This document shows, in pieces, positions 1 to 8,566 of a stretch of DNA of 36,493 nt. The notes under the pieces are model-generated. The model made no database searches. It had not been told where the DNA came from and saw only the letters and a program-made list of their open reading frames with translations. How positions within the stretch are numbered: the stretch's first letter is position 1; every line of letters begins with the position of its first letter. The DNA lies in the NCBI GenBank assembly GCA_023136775.1, contig JAGLQO010000026.1:1-36493 (forward strand). The letters are read 5' to 3'. Both the position numbers and the translations under genes were made by a program. Source of the stretch: Candidatus Pacearchaeota archaeon. GTDB taxonomy: Archaea; Nanobdellota; Nanobdellia; Pacearchaeales; GW2011-AR1.

Positions 1-7
1 TTAAAAT

Positions 8-220
8 CTATTCTGGACAGCGCTCAGAAACGACTACATCTATAATAGCACAATAATCCTTAATCCTAAGTCTCCAAAGATTATTTCCTTTCAATTTTTT
101 AAGATAATGAAACGGATTCTCTCGTATAGAAAACATCTTCTTAGAAACCATTAGTTGATTCTCTTTTGACAACCTCTGAAAAAATTTATTAGCCAATCTA
201 GAAAATTCTAAAGAATACAT
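8..220 (-). CDS. RelE/ParE-family toxin, apparently prematurely terminated
   Basis: MYSLEFSRLANKFFQRLSKENQ...NPFHYLKKLKGNNLWRLRIKDYCAIIDVVV resembles RelE; ends at a TAG before the usual C-terminal IL.hGHR region; adjacent RHH antitoxin-like gene. Confidence 0.6.
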   Translation of the reverse strand: MYSLEFSRLANKFFQRLSKENQLMVSKKMFSIRENPFHYLKKLKGNNLWRLRIKDYCAIIDVVVSERCPE

Positions 221-258
221 TTTAACTCAACCTTAATCCTGCTTCTTTCATAACTATC

Positions 259-459
259 TCAATAGGGACTGTGCCATGTTTTTTTTATATCTTCTAAAGC
301 TTCTTGAATCTCAACAATTTCTTTATTGGTCAATTCTTCATCCTCATAATCATCCACTACAAAATTAATCACTTCATCATAAGATTCCCTTTCGAATCTC
401 TTCAAAGTCTTCAATCTCTCAAGAGTATCAACACTAATCTGTATCGTAGTTTTCTTCAT
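259..459 (-). CDS. Ribbon-helix-helix antitoxin-like protein
   Basis: Start at internal ATG: MKKTTIQISVDTLERLKTLKRFERESYDEVINFVVDDYEDEE; typical RHH N-terminus plus acidic tail, upstream of RelE-like ORF. Confidence 0.65.
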   Translation of the reverse strand: MKKTTIQISVDTLERLKTLKRFERESYDEVINFVVDDYEDEELTNKEIVEIQEALEDIKKTWHSPY

Positions 460-556
460 ACTATAACAAACTATAACTACCATATAAGACTTCTACTTCC
501 AACATTATCCCTCCTAGTATATAAATTATTAAATACTACACTAGATATGAAAAAAC

Positions 557-979
557 ATGAAAACGATTAGAGGACTAGGATCAGAACACTATAAAGAACC
601 ATCCGTAGTAATATTAGGACATTCGAATAGCGAAGAGGTAGCAACTATAGCTGGAGAATATTTGGGACTAGATAACGAAGATATGTATTCTAATAAAATA
701 AAATTTCTTGGCGAAACAAAAGAAATGGGAAACCTAGAAAAAAGTGCAAATACATTCTTCGAACATTTCGAAATAAAACTTCTTGCCAAGGGTGAACGTA
801 ATATAGTAGTTCAAAACAAAGGCGGAGGAATAAATATGAAACCAGATAATGGAAAAGTATACTACATCGACAAAATATCCCCAGAGAATAAAGGAGAAGC
901 CCAAATAACCCATACTAATATAGACAATACATATGTAACCATAGACAAAAAAGACTATATTATAGAACATCATCAGTAA
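557..979 (+). CDS. Hypothetical protein (140 aa)
   Basis: Intact ORF with ATG; no family recognised. Confidence 0.5.
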   Translation: MKTIRGLGSEHYKEPSVVILGHSNSEEVATIAGEYLGLDNEDMYSNKIKFLGETKEMGNLEKSANTFFEHFEIKLLAKGERNIVVQNKGGGINMKPDNGKVYYIDKISPENKGEAQITHTNIDNTYVTIDKKDYIIEHHQ

Positions 980-996
980 AATCAGTAATTAATTTT

Positions 997-1989
997 TTAT
1001 TTCCAAGTTACACTAACATCATCAGTTCTTTCTCTTGGAGCTATATCCACTTTCAATAAATCTTTTTCAAAAATTCCAGCCTTATACATTTTCAACCCCA
1101 AGTATCCAATCATTCCAGCATTATCAACCAACAAAGGACGTGGCGGACAAAAATATTTTACTCCTCGCTCCGAACACATTATTTTACACATTTCTTGTAA
1201 ACGAGAATTACAGGCAACTCCACCGCCTAGAAGCAATTCTTTTTTTCCAGTATGGGCTAACGCTCTTTCTGCCGCTTCAACGAGCATTGCAAAAATAACT
1301 TCCTGCAAAGAATAACTTAAATCCTTAATATCCTCACCCTTATCCAACAAATTTTTCAACTGAGTCTGAATCCCAGAAAACGAAACATCCATCCCCTTAA
1401 TAGAATATGACAACGGAATCAAACTATCTTTATTTTTGCACTCTTCTGCTAACTTTTGAATTTTCGGACCACCTGGGAACCCAAGTCCAGCATACCGAGC
1501 AAAAGTATCTATAAAATTTCCAACTCCTAAATCCAACGTCTCTCCAAAAACTCGATACTTTCCAGCCTCATATGCAATAATTTGAGTATTAGCTCCCGAA
1601 GCATAAAGCATAACAGGATCTGTCGCTCCAACGCTAGTTCCAATTTCTAAATGAGCAACACAATGATTAACTTTTATTAATGGAATATTTAGTTTCTCCG
1701 ATAAAGATTTCGCAAAAGCCATCCCTTCCAAAAGGCAAGGAGCAAGTCCTGGGGCATTTGAAAAAGCAATAGCTTCTAATTTATCCTCAAGTATACCAGC
1801 CTCTTTCAAAGCATCCTCAAACAATTTCGGAGCAACTTTAGCGTGATGTTTCCTAACTTCCATTGGAATCATCCCTCCTTTTTCTGTAGTATACATATCT
1901 CGAACATTACTAAAAATATTCCCCCCGAAATCCAAAACCGCAACACCAAAAGTATGCGCAGTTGTTTCAATTCCTAAAATATATTTCAT
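997..1989 (-). CDS. kae1: tRNA N6-adenosine threonylcarbamoyltransferase Kae1 (no Bud32 fusion)
   Basis: MKYILGIETTAHTFGVAVLD, HHAKVAPKLFEDAL, VNHCVAHLEIG, LYASGANTQI, LGGGVACNSRLQEM. Confidence 0.95.
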   Translation of the reverse strand: MKYILGIETTAHTFGVAVLDFGGNIFSNVRDMYTTEKGGMIPMEVRKHHAKVAPKLFEDALKEAGILEDKLEAIAFSNAPGLAPCLLEGMAFAKSLSEKLNIPLIKVNHCVAHLEIGTSVGATDPVMLYASGANTQIIAYEAGKYRVFGETLDLGVGNFIDTFARYAGLGFPGGPKIQKLAEECKNKDSLIPLSYSIKGMDVSFSGIQTQLKNLLDKGEDIKDLSYSLQEVIFAMLVEAAERALAHTGKKELLLGGGVACNSRLQEMCKIMCSERGVKYFCPPRPLLVDNAGMIGYLGLKMYKAGIFEKDLLKVDIAPRERTDDVSVTWK

Positions 1990-2021
1990 CCTATAAACCT
2001 TTTGGATTTAGCTATAGACGA

Positions 2022-2097
2022 GTGCTGGAGAACAGCGCAACAAACTCCTGTTACCCGTAACCCGTTACCTGTTACCTCGAGAAGTTTTACTTCTCGC
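2022..2097 (+). repeat. Family A dispersed repeat, copy R1
   Basis: gtgctg-gagaa-cagcgc hairpin, AACAA, then ctcctgttacccgtaacccgttacctgttacc and CGAGAAG/CTTCTCG hairpin. Confidence 0.7.
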
Positions 2098-2132
2098 GTA
2101 TGAGCAGTCGTTTCAATTCCTAAAATATATTT
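2098..2132 (-). pseudogene. Vestigial second copy of kae1 5' end
   Basis: 35 bp matching 1952..1986 with 2 mismatches; reads KYILGIETTAH without start codon. Confidence 0.6.
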
Positions 2133-2134
2133 TT

Positions 2135-2608
2135 CTACCACTTTTTAACACTCTTAGCATATTCTTTTACTTCTTTTGCAGACATATAACACTCCTTGTA
2201 TTTTTCAGGATGACCATATTTATTCTTAAACTCATATAGTCCCTTTGCATAACCTCTATCTATAGCAATTTTATCCGCTACATTTTCTTCTATCGTCCTT
2301 GCTCCCCTAAAAGTCAAATATCTAAAACCTCTCCAAGTATACCCAAAAAAACCATAACTCTTAAAACCAACAATATGCCCAAGTTCGTGAGCCAAAACTG
2401 ATTCTATTATCTCTTCCGAATAATCTCTCATTTTCTTACTTATTTTTAAAATTGAAAATAAAAAAACATATGTAACTGCTGCTGAAAAATATTTACTAAC
2501 CCATTTACTCGCCTCAGAAATAAAAATTTTATTTTTCTTTAATTCAGGAAAACTTTTTCTGACTAATTCATCAACAATTTTCTGATAGTTTTTTTTATTT
2601 TCTACCAT
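2135..2608 (-). CDS. Small HExxH putative zinc metalloprotease (paralog of upstream gene)
   Basis: SVLAHELGHIVGFKSYGFFGY; C-terminal AKEVKEYAKSVKKW shared with the neighbouring ORF. Confidence 0.6.
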   Translation of the reverse strand: MVENKKNYQKIVDELVRKSFPELKKNKIFISEASKWVSKYFSAAVTYVFLFSILKISKKMRDYSEEIIESVLAHELGHIVGFKSYGFFGYTWRGFRYLTFRGARTIEENVADKIAIDRGYAKGLYEFKNKYGHPEKYKECYMSAKEVKEYAKSVKKW

Positions 2609-3063
2609 TTCCCAATTTCCTTCGCATAAAGCTTGATTTCCTCATGAGACATAAATGTTTTATTCTTACACTTTGGATAAAGTTTTTCAAGTCGAATAGA
2701 AGAAAGAACTAAATATTTTGCATAACCCTTTTCTATAGCTAATTTATCCACCCTGTCTTCTTCATCTTTTCTTATCGGAGGATAAAACCAATAAATAAAG
2801 AAAAGAAAAAAATTCTTAAAAAAACCATACTTTCTACAAAATTCTGCATGACAAAGCTCATGAACCAAAATTCCTCGAATCTCATCAATTAGAAATTTTC
2901 TGCATAATTTATTAATTCCAACCCTATTGGTAATCGGCAAATAAATACCAAAAAGTTTCGAGAACTTCAATTCAAACACTTTTGGAATATTTTTTTCCAA
3001 TTCAGGGAAACTTTCCCTAACTAACTCATTAACAATTTTCTTATATTTTTGTTTATAATTCAT
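2602..3063 (-). CDS. Small HExxH putative zinc metalloprotease (tandem paralog)
   Basis: Start at internal ATG (MNYKQKYKKIV); GILVHELCHAEFCRKYGFF; C-term HEEIKLYAKEIGKW. Confidence 0.6.
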   Translation of the reverse strand: MNYKQKYKKIVNELVRESFPELEKNIPKVFELKFSKLFGIYLPITNRVGINKLCRKFLIDEIRGILVHELCHAEFCRKYGFFKNFFLFFIYWFYPPIRKDEEDRVDKLAIEKGYAKYLVLSSIRLEKLYPKCKNKTFMSHEEIKLYAKEIGKW

Positions 3064-3134
3064 AAAATATCTAAGATTATTAAATTTAAAAATCTTCACA
3101 TAAACTATAAATACTAAACTGTATTTTCTACAAT

Positions 3135-4178
3135 ATGGTCGCGGACAAAGAGAAAACATTCTTAGATTTTATAAAATTAGTCTCACCAGGAACTTCCCTT
3201 AGAACCGTAATTGATGATTTAGTTAGATCTGGACTTGGGGCGTTAATAGTATTTGACACAAAAGATTTTCAACAAAAAAACTTAAGCGAAGGAGGATTTA
3301 GAATCAATTGTAGATTTACAGCCCAAAAACTTTTCGAGCTTTGTAAAATGGATGGAGCAATTGTTGTTTCTAATGATCTTAAAAGAATTTTACATGCAAA
3401 TATGTTAATGATTCCAGATAGCTCCGTTCCCTCAATTGAAACTGGAACCAGACATAAAGCCAGTGAAAGAATAGCGAAACAAGCTCATACATTTGTAATA
3501 GCAGTATCTGAACGAAGGAAAAAAACAACCCTTTATTACGGATCTTCTAGATATTATCTAAAAACAACTGACGAAATAATTAGAACAATAAGCCCAACTC
3601 TGCAAGTTTTAGAAAAACAAAAAGAAACATTAACAGAACATGTGAACAACTTGAATATTTTGGAAATGTCTGATTTAGTTTCGGTTGGTGATGTATGTAA
3701 AGTAATTCAAAGAGCAGAAATGATTTTAAAAATTTCTGAATCCATTAAAAGAAGTTTCACCGAACTTGGAAAAGAAGGAAATATTATGCATATGAGGTAC
3801 AGAGAACTTCTTCGTGGAGTAGAGAAAATTGAAACTGAAGTTTTAAGAGACTATTCTATCATCCCAATTAAAAGATCAAAAACTCTTCTTTCAAATTTGA
3901 CTTTCGATAACTTGTTAGATAAAGATGCAATTGCAAGATTCATTTTCGAAAAACCGCTAGAAGAAAGTATAAGTCCAAGGGGATATAGATTTTTATCTCA
4001 TTTGACACTTTCAATGAAAGAAATTTCTTTAACGGTTAAATCACTTGGAAACTTAGAAAATATTTTGAAAGCAGATCCCGTAGATTTAGAATTAATTCTA
4101 AAAAACAGAGCAAGTATCATTTGCGAAGAAATTAGAAATTTGCGAGAACAAGTTTTAAGTGGGAAGGTAATTTGCTAA
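3135..4178 (+). CDS. disA: DisA-type diadenylate cyclase (DAC domain, linker, degenerate HhH C-terminus)
   Basis: FLDFIKLVSPGTSLRTVIDDLVRSGLGALIVF, KMDGAIVVS (DGA), ETGTRHKASERIAKQ (RHR-like), ISERRKKTTLYYG, SPRGYRFLSHLTLSMKEISLTVKSLGNL; matches bacterial DisA along its length. Confidence 0.9.
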   Translation: MVADKEKTFLDFIKLVSPGTSLRTVIDDLVRSGLGALIVFDTKDFQQKNLSEGGFRINCRFTAQKLFELCKMDGAIVVSNDLKRILHANMLMIPDSSVPSIETGTRHKASERIAKQAHTFVIAVSERRKKTTLYYGSSRYYLKTTDEIIRTISPTLQVLEKQKETLTEHVNNLNILEMSDLVSVGDVCKVIQRAEMILKISESIKRSFTELGKEGNIMHMRYRELLRGVEKIETEVLRDYSIIPIKRSKTLLSNLTFDNLLDKDAIARFIFEKPLEESISPRGYRFLSHLTLSMKEISLTVKSLGNLENILKADPVDLELILKNRASIICEEIRNLREQVLSGKVIC

Positions 4179-5209
4179 TGTTAAACAAAAAAGAATTAGA
4201 TGAAATAAAAGAAAATTTAGAAATGTCTCAAAATCCATTATTCTTCTTCGATAATGATGTCGATGGACTCTGTTCATTTTTAATTTTAAGACGTTCAATC
4301 GGAAGAGGAAGGGGGGTTGCAATTAAATCTTTCCCAGATCTAAAAGAACAGTATACCAGAAAAGTTGACGAATTAAATCCAGATGCAGTTTTCATTTTAG
4401 ACAAAGCAGAAGTGAGCAAAGAATTCGTAGACGCGGTTGAGATGAAAGGAATTCCAATAACTTGGATTGATCATCACGAATCAAAAACAAAAAAAGCTGT
4501 AATTGAAAAAACATCTTATTACAATTCAATGCCAACAGCAGAACCAGTAACTTACATTGCACAAAAAGTTTTCAACCGACAAGAAAATTTATGGTTAGCA
4601 ACAATTGGCTGTATCAGCGACGTATATATGCCAGATTTTGCAAAAAAATTCGAAGAAAAACATCCAGAATTATTTAATTCAAAATTATCCGCGTTTGACG
4701 CCCTGCATGGAACTACAGTTGGGAAAGTTGCAAAAATGTTAAACTTCGGATTAATGGATACTATAACAAACGTCGTCAAATTAGTAAAATATTTATTTAA
4801 AGCTACAGATATTTATTCAGTAATTGAAGAAAATCAAAATACAAAGCAATTCCACAAACGAGCAAAAGAACTAAACGAATTTTTTAACAAGCAAATGGAA
4901 AAAGCAGAAGAATGTTTCGATAAAAATTCACCAGTATTATTTTTTAGCTATTCTGGAAACACTTCAATGTCTTCAGAAATCGCGAACAAACTTTTCTACA
5001 ACCACAAAGATAAGTTAATCGTCGTCGCTTTCAAAAAACCAGACAAAACAAACATTTCAATCAGGGGTAAAGATGCATTAAAAATAACATACAAAGCAAT
5101 TGAAGGAATTGAAGGAGCTACAGGTGGAGGACACGTTGAAGCGACAGGCGCAATGGTGCCAATCGACGACTTTGAAAAATTCAAAGAAAATATAATGGCG
5201 TATTTTTAG
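4178..5209 (+). CDS. DHH/DHHA1-family phosphoesterase
   Basis: FFDNDVDGLCS, ITWIDHHESK (DHH), C-term ATGGGHVEATGAMV (DHHA1 GGGH); TAATG overlap with disA. Confidence 0.9.
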   Translation: MLNKKELDEIKENLEMSQNPLFFFDNDVDGLCSFLILRRSIGRGRGVAIKSFPDLKEQYTRKVDELNPDAVFILDKAEVSKEFVDAVEMKGIPITWIDHHESKTKKAVIEKTSYYNSMPTAEPVTYIAQKVFNRQENLWLATIGCISDVYMPDFAKKFEEKHPELFNSKLSAFDALHGTTVGKVAKMLNFGLMDTITNVVKLVKYLFKATDIYSVIEENQNTKQFHKRAKELNEFFNKQMEKAEECFDKNSPVLFFSYSGNTSMSSEIANKLFYNHKDKLIVVAFKKPDKTNISIRGKDALKITYKAIEGIEGATGGGHVEATGAMVPIDDFEKFKENIMAYF

Positions 5210-5226
5210 TAAAAAATTATTTCTAA

Positions 5227-5952
5227 TTAATAACAAGCTACCTGAGTTATCGGAGCACAACAGTCAAAATATGCTCTACTGCCATCTTTGCAATCATCCC
5301 AATCTTCCATGCCAAGTGTACAAAGAGTACTATATTCACAACAATCTATACCTTCTTCGCTCAACTCATGTCCTTCTGCAGTACAAGTAGTCATAAAAGT
5401 GGTCCGACCTCCACAAGTTGTTGTCTCTGTCCGCATCCAATCTTTATAACTTTTCCAGTCCAATGGACATGTTGTTCTATCGAATACACAAAAAGCATTA
5501 CTAAACCAAGTACTACTAATATCAATGCCACTTTCATAATCTATATCTCCCGTATAATAATTTTCATAATCCACTACCCCATTATAGTCTTTACAATTTG
5601 CATATGTATGATGATTATAGACTAAAGATGTATCAACTTCGTGTTCTTCTGGCCATACATCCCTACATTCGTCATTAAGACATATCTTAGAAACTATAAG
5701 CTTTAATACATTAATTTGATTTAAACCAGATTCCGTACTTTCTCCACATTCTAGTTTACCATTATAAATTTTCAAAATTTGATCATTAGAACAAGTATCA
5801 GGAATCGAAAATTCTCCCAAACTATGCCCCATAATCATAGGATTATTACCACCGAACGCTGTAACACCTACAGAAATAAAAGCTACCACTATAATAACTA
5901 TTATAAAATAGAATGCTTTATTTGATAAGTCAATATTAATTTTTTTTGTCAT
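5227..5952 (-). CDS. Cys-rich single-TM 'GHS' surface protein, paralog 1
   Basis: MTKKINIDLSNKAFYFIIVII..., MGHSLGEFSIPDTCSNDQILKIYNGKLEC, CLNDECRDVWPEE, C-term VACY. Confidence 0.7.
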   Translation of the reverse strand: MTKKINIDLSNKAFYFIIVIIVVAFISVGVTAFGGNNPMIMGHSLGEFSIPDTCSNDQILKIYNGKLECGESTESGLNQINVLKLIVSKICLNDECRDVWPEEHEVDTSLVYNHHTYANCKDYNGVVDYENYYTGDIDYESGIDISSTWFSNAFCVFDRTTCPLDWKSYKDWMRTETTTCGGRTTFMTTCTAEGHELSEEGIDCCEYSTLCTLGMEDWDDCKDGSRAYFDCCAPITQVACY

Positions 5953-5993
5953 TTTGTGTTGTGTATTTTTATTATTTAATTTTAATTTATTTC

Positions 5994-6641
5994 TTAATAG
6001 CAACCTATTTCCTTTATGGGAGCAAAATATCGTTCATATTGATCATCACCAGGATATAGACAATTACAATATTCTTGTCTTGTATTACTAAAATCATGAA
6101 ATTTAGTGTTACATGGCTGAAATGAAGGATCAAAAGGAAAAGGAAGATGTTCTCTACAATCATCTATAGGGATGGTCGTACTCCAATCGAGGAATTGATT
6201 CCAGCCAGTTGGACATGTTGCTCCGTCAAACCTACAAAAGGAGTAAATATCATCTTTGTATATTTCTCCACCCATTTCTGTACAATTTATATCTGTGTGA
6301 TCACTGTAAACTAAAGGAATGTCAACAACATAATCATAAGGCCACCCTTCACTACACCCTTCCTCAAAACATATCTCAGAAACATTAAGCTGAACAACAT
6401 CGACTAATCCCGATGCTAAAGAATCATCATAGTCACATATTAACTCGCCGTTATAAAATCTCAAAATTTGACCATTATAACAATCTTCAGGAGATGCTAT
6501 TTCCCCTAGACTATGTCCCATAACCTCTGGAATATCTTCGGCCAACACACTAATACTAACGGATGCTATAACTCCTACAGAAATAATTATCAATAAGCAA
6601 AATACTTTATTTGATATTGTTATATTTATTTGTTTCTTCAT
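5994..6641 (-). CDS. Cys-rich single-TM 'GHS' surface protein, paralog 2
   Basis: MKKQINITISNKVFCLLII..., MGHSLGEIASPEDCYNGQILRFYNGELIC, CRFDGATCPTGWNQF, C-term IGCY. Confidence 0.7.
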   Translation of the reverse strand: MKKQINITISNKVFCLLIIISVGVIASVSISVLAEDIPEVMGHSLGEIASPEDCYNGQILRFYNGELICDYDDSLASGLVDVVQLNVSEICFEEGCSEGWPYDYVVDIPLVYSDHTDINCTEMGGEIYKDDIYSFCRFDGATCPTGWNQFLDWSTTIPIDDCREHLPFPFDPSFQPCNTKFHDFSNTRQEYCNCLYPGDDQYERYFAPIKEIGCY

Positions 6642-6651
6642 TTTTTATTAT

Positions 6652-7311
6652 TTAATAACAACCCACCTTTGTTACTATTGCGTAAGCAGTTACATCTGTA
6701 CATACATAATTATCATTACTATTTTTTTTAACTTTCTGACCGTCACAACTTTCTATGCCTCTGTTCATGAATACATGACTTCCTGTTCTACAATCATCAT
6801 GGCAATCCTTACCCAAATAATTATCAATAACACCACTTCCTTCTGTTTCACTCCAACTTTCAAACTGAGTCCATCCATATGGACATATTGGTCTCTCAAA
6901 TTTACAAAAGGAATAAATGCTATCTTCGTATACTTCTCCCTCATATCTATCACAATCTATACTTGTATGTTCATTATATACCAAATTGGTTCTTTCAACA
7001 TAATCACGTGGCCATGTTTCTCTACATACCCCATTAAAACATATTTTAGTAGCATTTAATTGCGGCGTATCCAATTGATCTAAAACAAAAGAAGAGCTAT
7101 CTTCACATATTAATTTACCATTATATACCTTTAAAGCTTGATTATTTGAACAATCTGTAGGAATTGAAATAGATTCTAGACTATGTCCCGTATTAACTGG
7201 ATTGCTCCAATCAAAAGCACTGACTCCCACGGAAATAAGAATAGTTGCAAATAAAATTATTATAGAACAAATAATTTTATTCGATAAAGTAATATTAATT
7301 TGTTTCACCAT
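6652..7311 (-). CDS. Cys-rich single-TM 'GHS' surface protein, paralog 3
   Basis: MVKQINITLSNKIICSIII..., TGHSLESISIPTDCSNNQALKVYNGKLIC, CKFERPICPYGWTQF, C-term VGCY. Confidence 0.7.
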   Translation of the reverse strand: MVKQINITLSNKIICSIIILFATILISVGVSAFDWSNPVNTGHSLESISIPTDCSNNQALKVYNGKLICEDSSSFVLDQLDTPQLNATKICFNGVCRETWPRDYVERTNLVYNEHTSIDCDRYEGEVYEDSIYSFCKFERPICPYGWTQFESWSETEGSGVIDNYLGKDCHDDCRTGSHVFMNRGIESCDGQKVKKNSNDNYVCTDVTAYAIVTKVGCY

Positions 7312-7347
7312 CTTATTATGTATTGTTAACGATATATAAATATTTCT

Positions 7348-8034
7348 CTAATAACAACCTACTTCCGTTACTGTTGCACGAAGAGTCGACCAATCACCAT
7401 CTCTACAAGAAGTAAACCATACAGCAGTCCTATAATCACAAGTCTCTATTGCTTTATTGGCAAAACTATGACTCCCCGTTATACAATCATTACATATAAT
7501 AGTCCATCCAGAAACAGAAACAGTATTAGGGATTGTTTTGGTCCATTTGTCATATTGCTTCCATCCTGTTGGGCATACTGCTCCGTCAAATTTACAAATA
7601 TAATATTCTCCCAATTCGTCATCGCTATATAATTCTCCTCCATTAGCGCTATCACATTCTTCTTTTGTATGCTCTAATCCTACTAGCCAATCCTCAGTTC
7701 CTACTGGCCAGCTAGTTCTACAATTATTGGGATCTCCAATACATATCATGTCGGCATAAATTCTATATGCATTAACTTCACCAACATCTATAACTGGATT
7801 AGCATCACAATCCCATCCAGAATTCCCAAATTCATCTTTTACCACTCTTAAAACTTCTCCTTCAAGACAATAAGCTGGAACTTTCATTTCATCTACACTA
7901 TGTCCCATAACCTCTGGATTTCCAGATCCATCTGTAGTATAAGCATAAACACCAGCTATTAAAACAAATATTCCTAAAAATATAATTACATAAAACAATT
8001 TATTCGATAAAGTAATATTAATTTGTTTCACCAT
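7348..8034 (-). CDS. Cys-rich single-TM 'GHS' surface protein, paralog 4
   Basis: MVKQINITLSNKLFYVIIF..., MGHSVDEMKVPAYC, CKFDGAVCPTGWKQY, C-term VGCY. Confidence 0.7.
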   Translation of the reverse strand: MVKQINITLSNKLFYVIIFLGIFVLIAGVYAYTTDGSGNPEVMGHSVDEMKVPAYCLEGEVLRVVKDEFGNSGWDCDANPVIDVGEVNAYRIYADMICIGDPNNCRTSWPVGTEDWLVGLEHTKEECDSANGGELYSDDELGEYYICKFDGAVCPTGWKQYDKWTKTIPNTVSVSGWTIICNDCITGSHSFANKAIETCDYRTAVWFTSCRDGDWSTLRATVTEVGCY

Positions 8035-8045
8035 CTTATATTATG

Positions 8046-8059
8046 TATTGTTAACAATA
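8046..8059. promoter_or_regulatory. Palindrome TATTGTTAACAATA next to TATA box upstream of paralog 4
   Basis: Perfect 14-bp palindrome adjoining atatataaa; near-identical site at 7321..7334 upstream of paralog 3. Confidence 0.5.
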
Positions 8060-8072
8060 TATAAACATTCTC

Positions 8073-8354
8073 CTACCTTACTGTGAAAAGCCTATCATCA
8101 TGAACATCAAAAATCTTTAACCGAACTCCAGAATCCAACCACCCATGAGCATAATTCAAAGCCGCAAACGCATTCACAAAGTCACCCTTATCCTCAAAAT
8201 GATGTGCATCCGATAAATAATTAGTAACCATATCAACGATCTCTTTAGCACCCTCTTCCTTGTCTTCAATAATATTTTTCTTAACTTCACCCAAAGCCTC
8301 AGTAGTCAACTTAAAATACTTCGACAACTTCTCTTTGCTAATAATATTTTCCAT
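8073..8354 (-). CDS. DUF357 family protein
   Basis: NYLSDAHHFEDKGDFVNAFAALNYAHGWLDSGVRLKIFDV. Confidence 0.8.
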   Translation of the reverse strand: MENIISKEKLSKYFKLTTEALGEVKKNIIEDKEEGAKEIVDMVTNYLSDAHHFEDKGDFVNAFAALNYAHGWLDSGVRLKIFDVHDDRLFTVR

Positions 8355-8401
8355 AATAAAATAACACAAATCTAATTTTTAAAATTATCCTCTAAACACA
8401 A

Positions 8402-8566
8402 GCGTGGATAAACCACGCAACAATGTATTAAAAAACCCGTCACCCGTCACCCGTCACCTCCGTCCTGTTACCCCGCGTAGCACATGCCCGTCACCTCCGT
8501 CCTGTTACCTGTTACCCCGCGTAGCGCGTGCCCGTCACCTCCGTCCGTGAATCCCAAAGGATTCAC
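8402..8566 (+). repeat. Family A dispersed repeat, copy R2
   Basis: gcgtgg-ataaa-ccacgc head hairpin, AACAATGTAT, tandem CCCGTCACC / CTCCGTCCTGTTACCCCGCGTAGC, terminal GTGAATCC-CAAA-GGATTCAC hairpin. Confidence 0.85.

Noticed and set aside
8430-8560. Possible CRISPR array from repeated CCCGTCACC/GTTACC units
   Set aside because: Units are short, irregular and GC-rich without uniform repeat-spacer spacing; no cas genes in the window.
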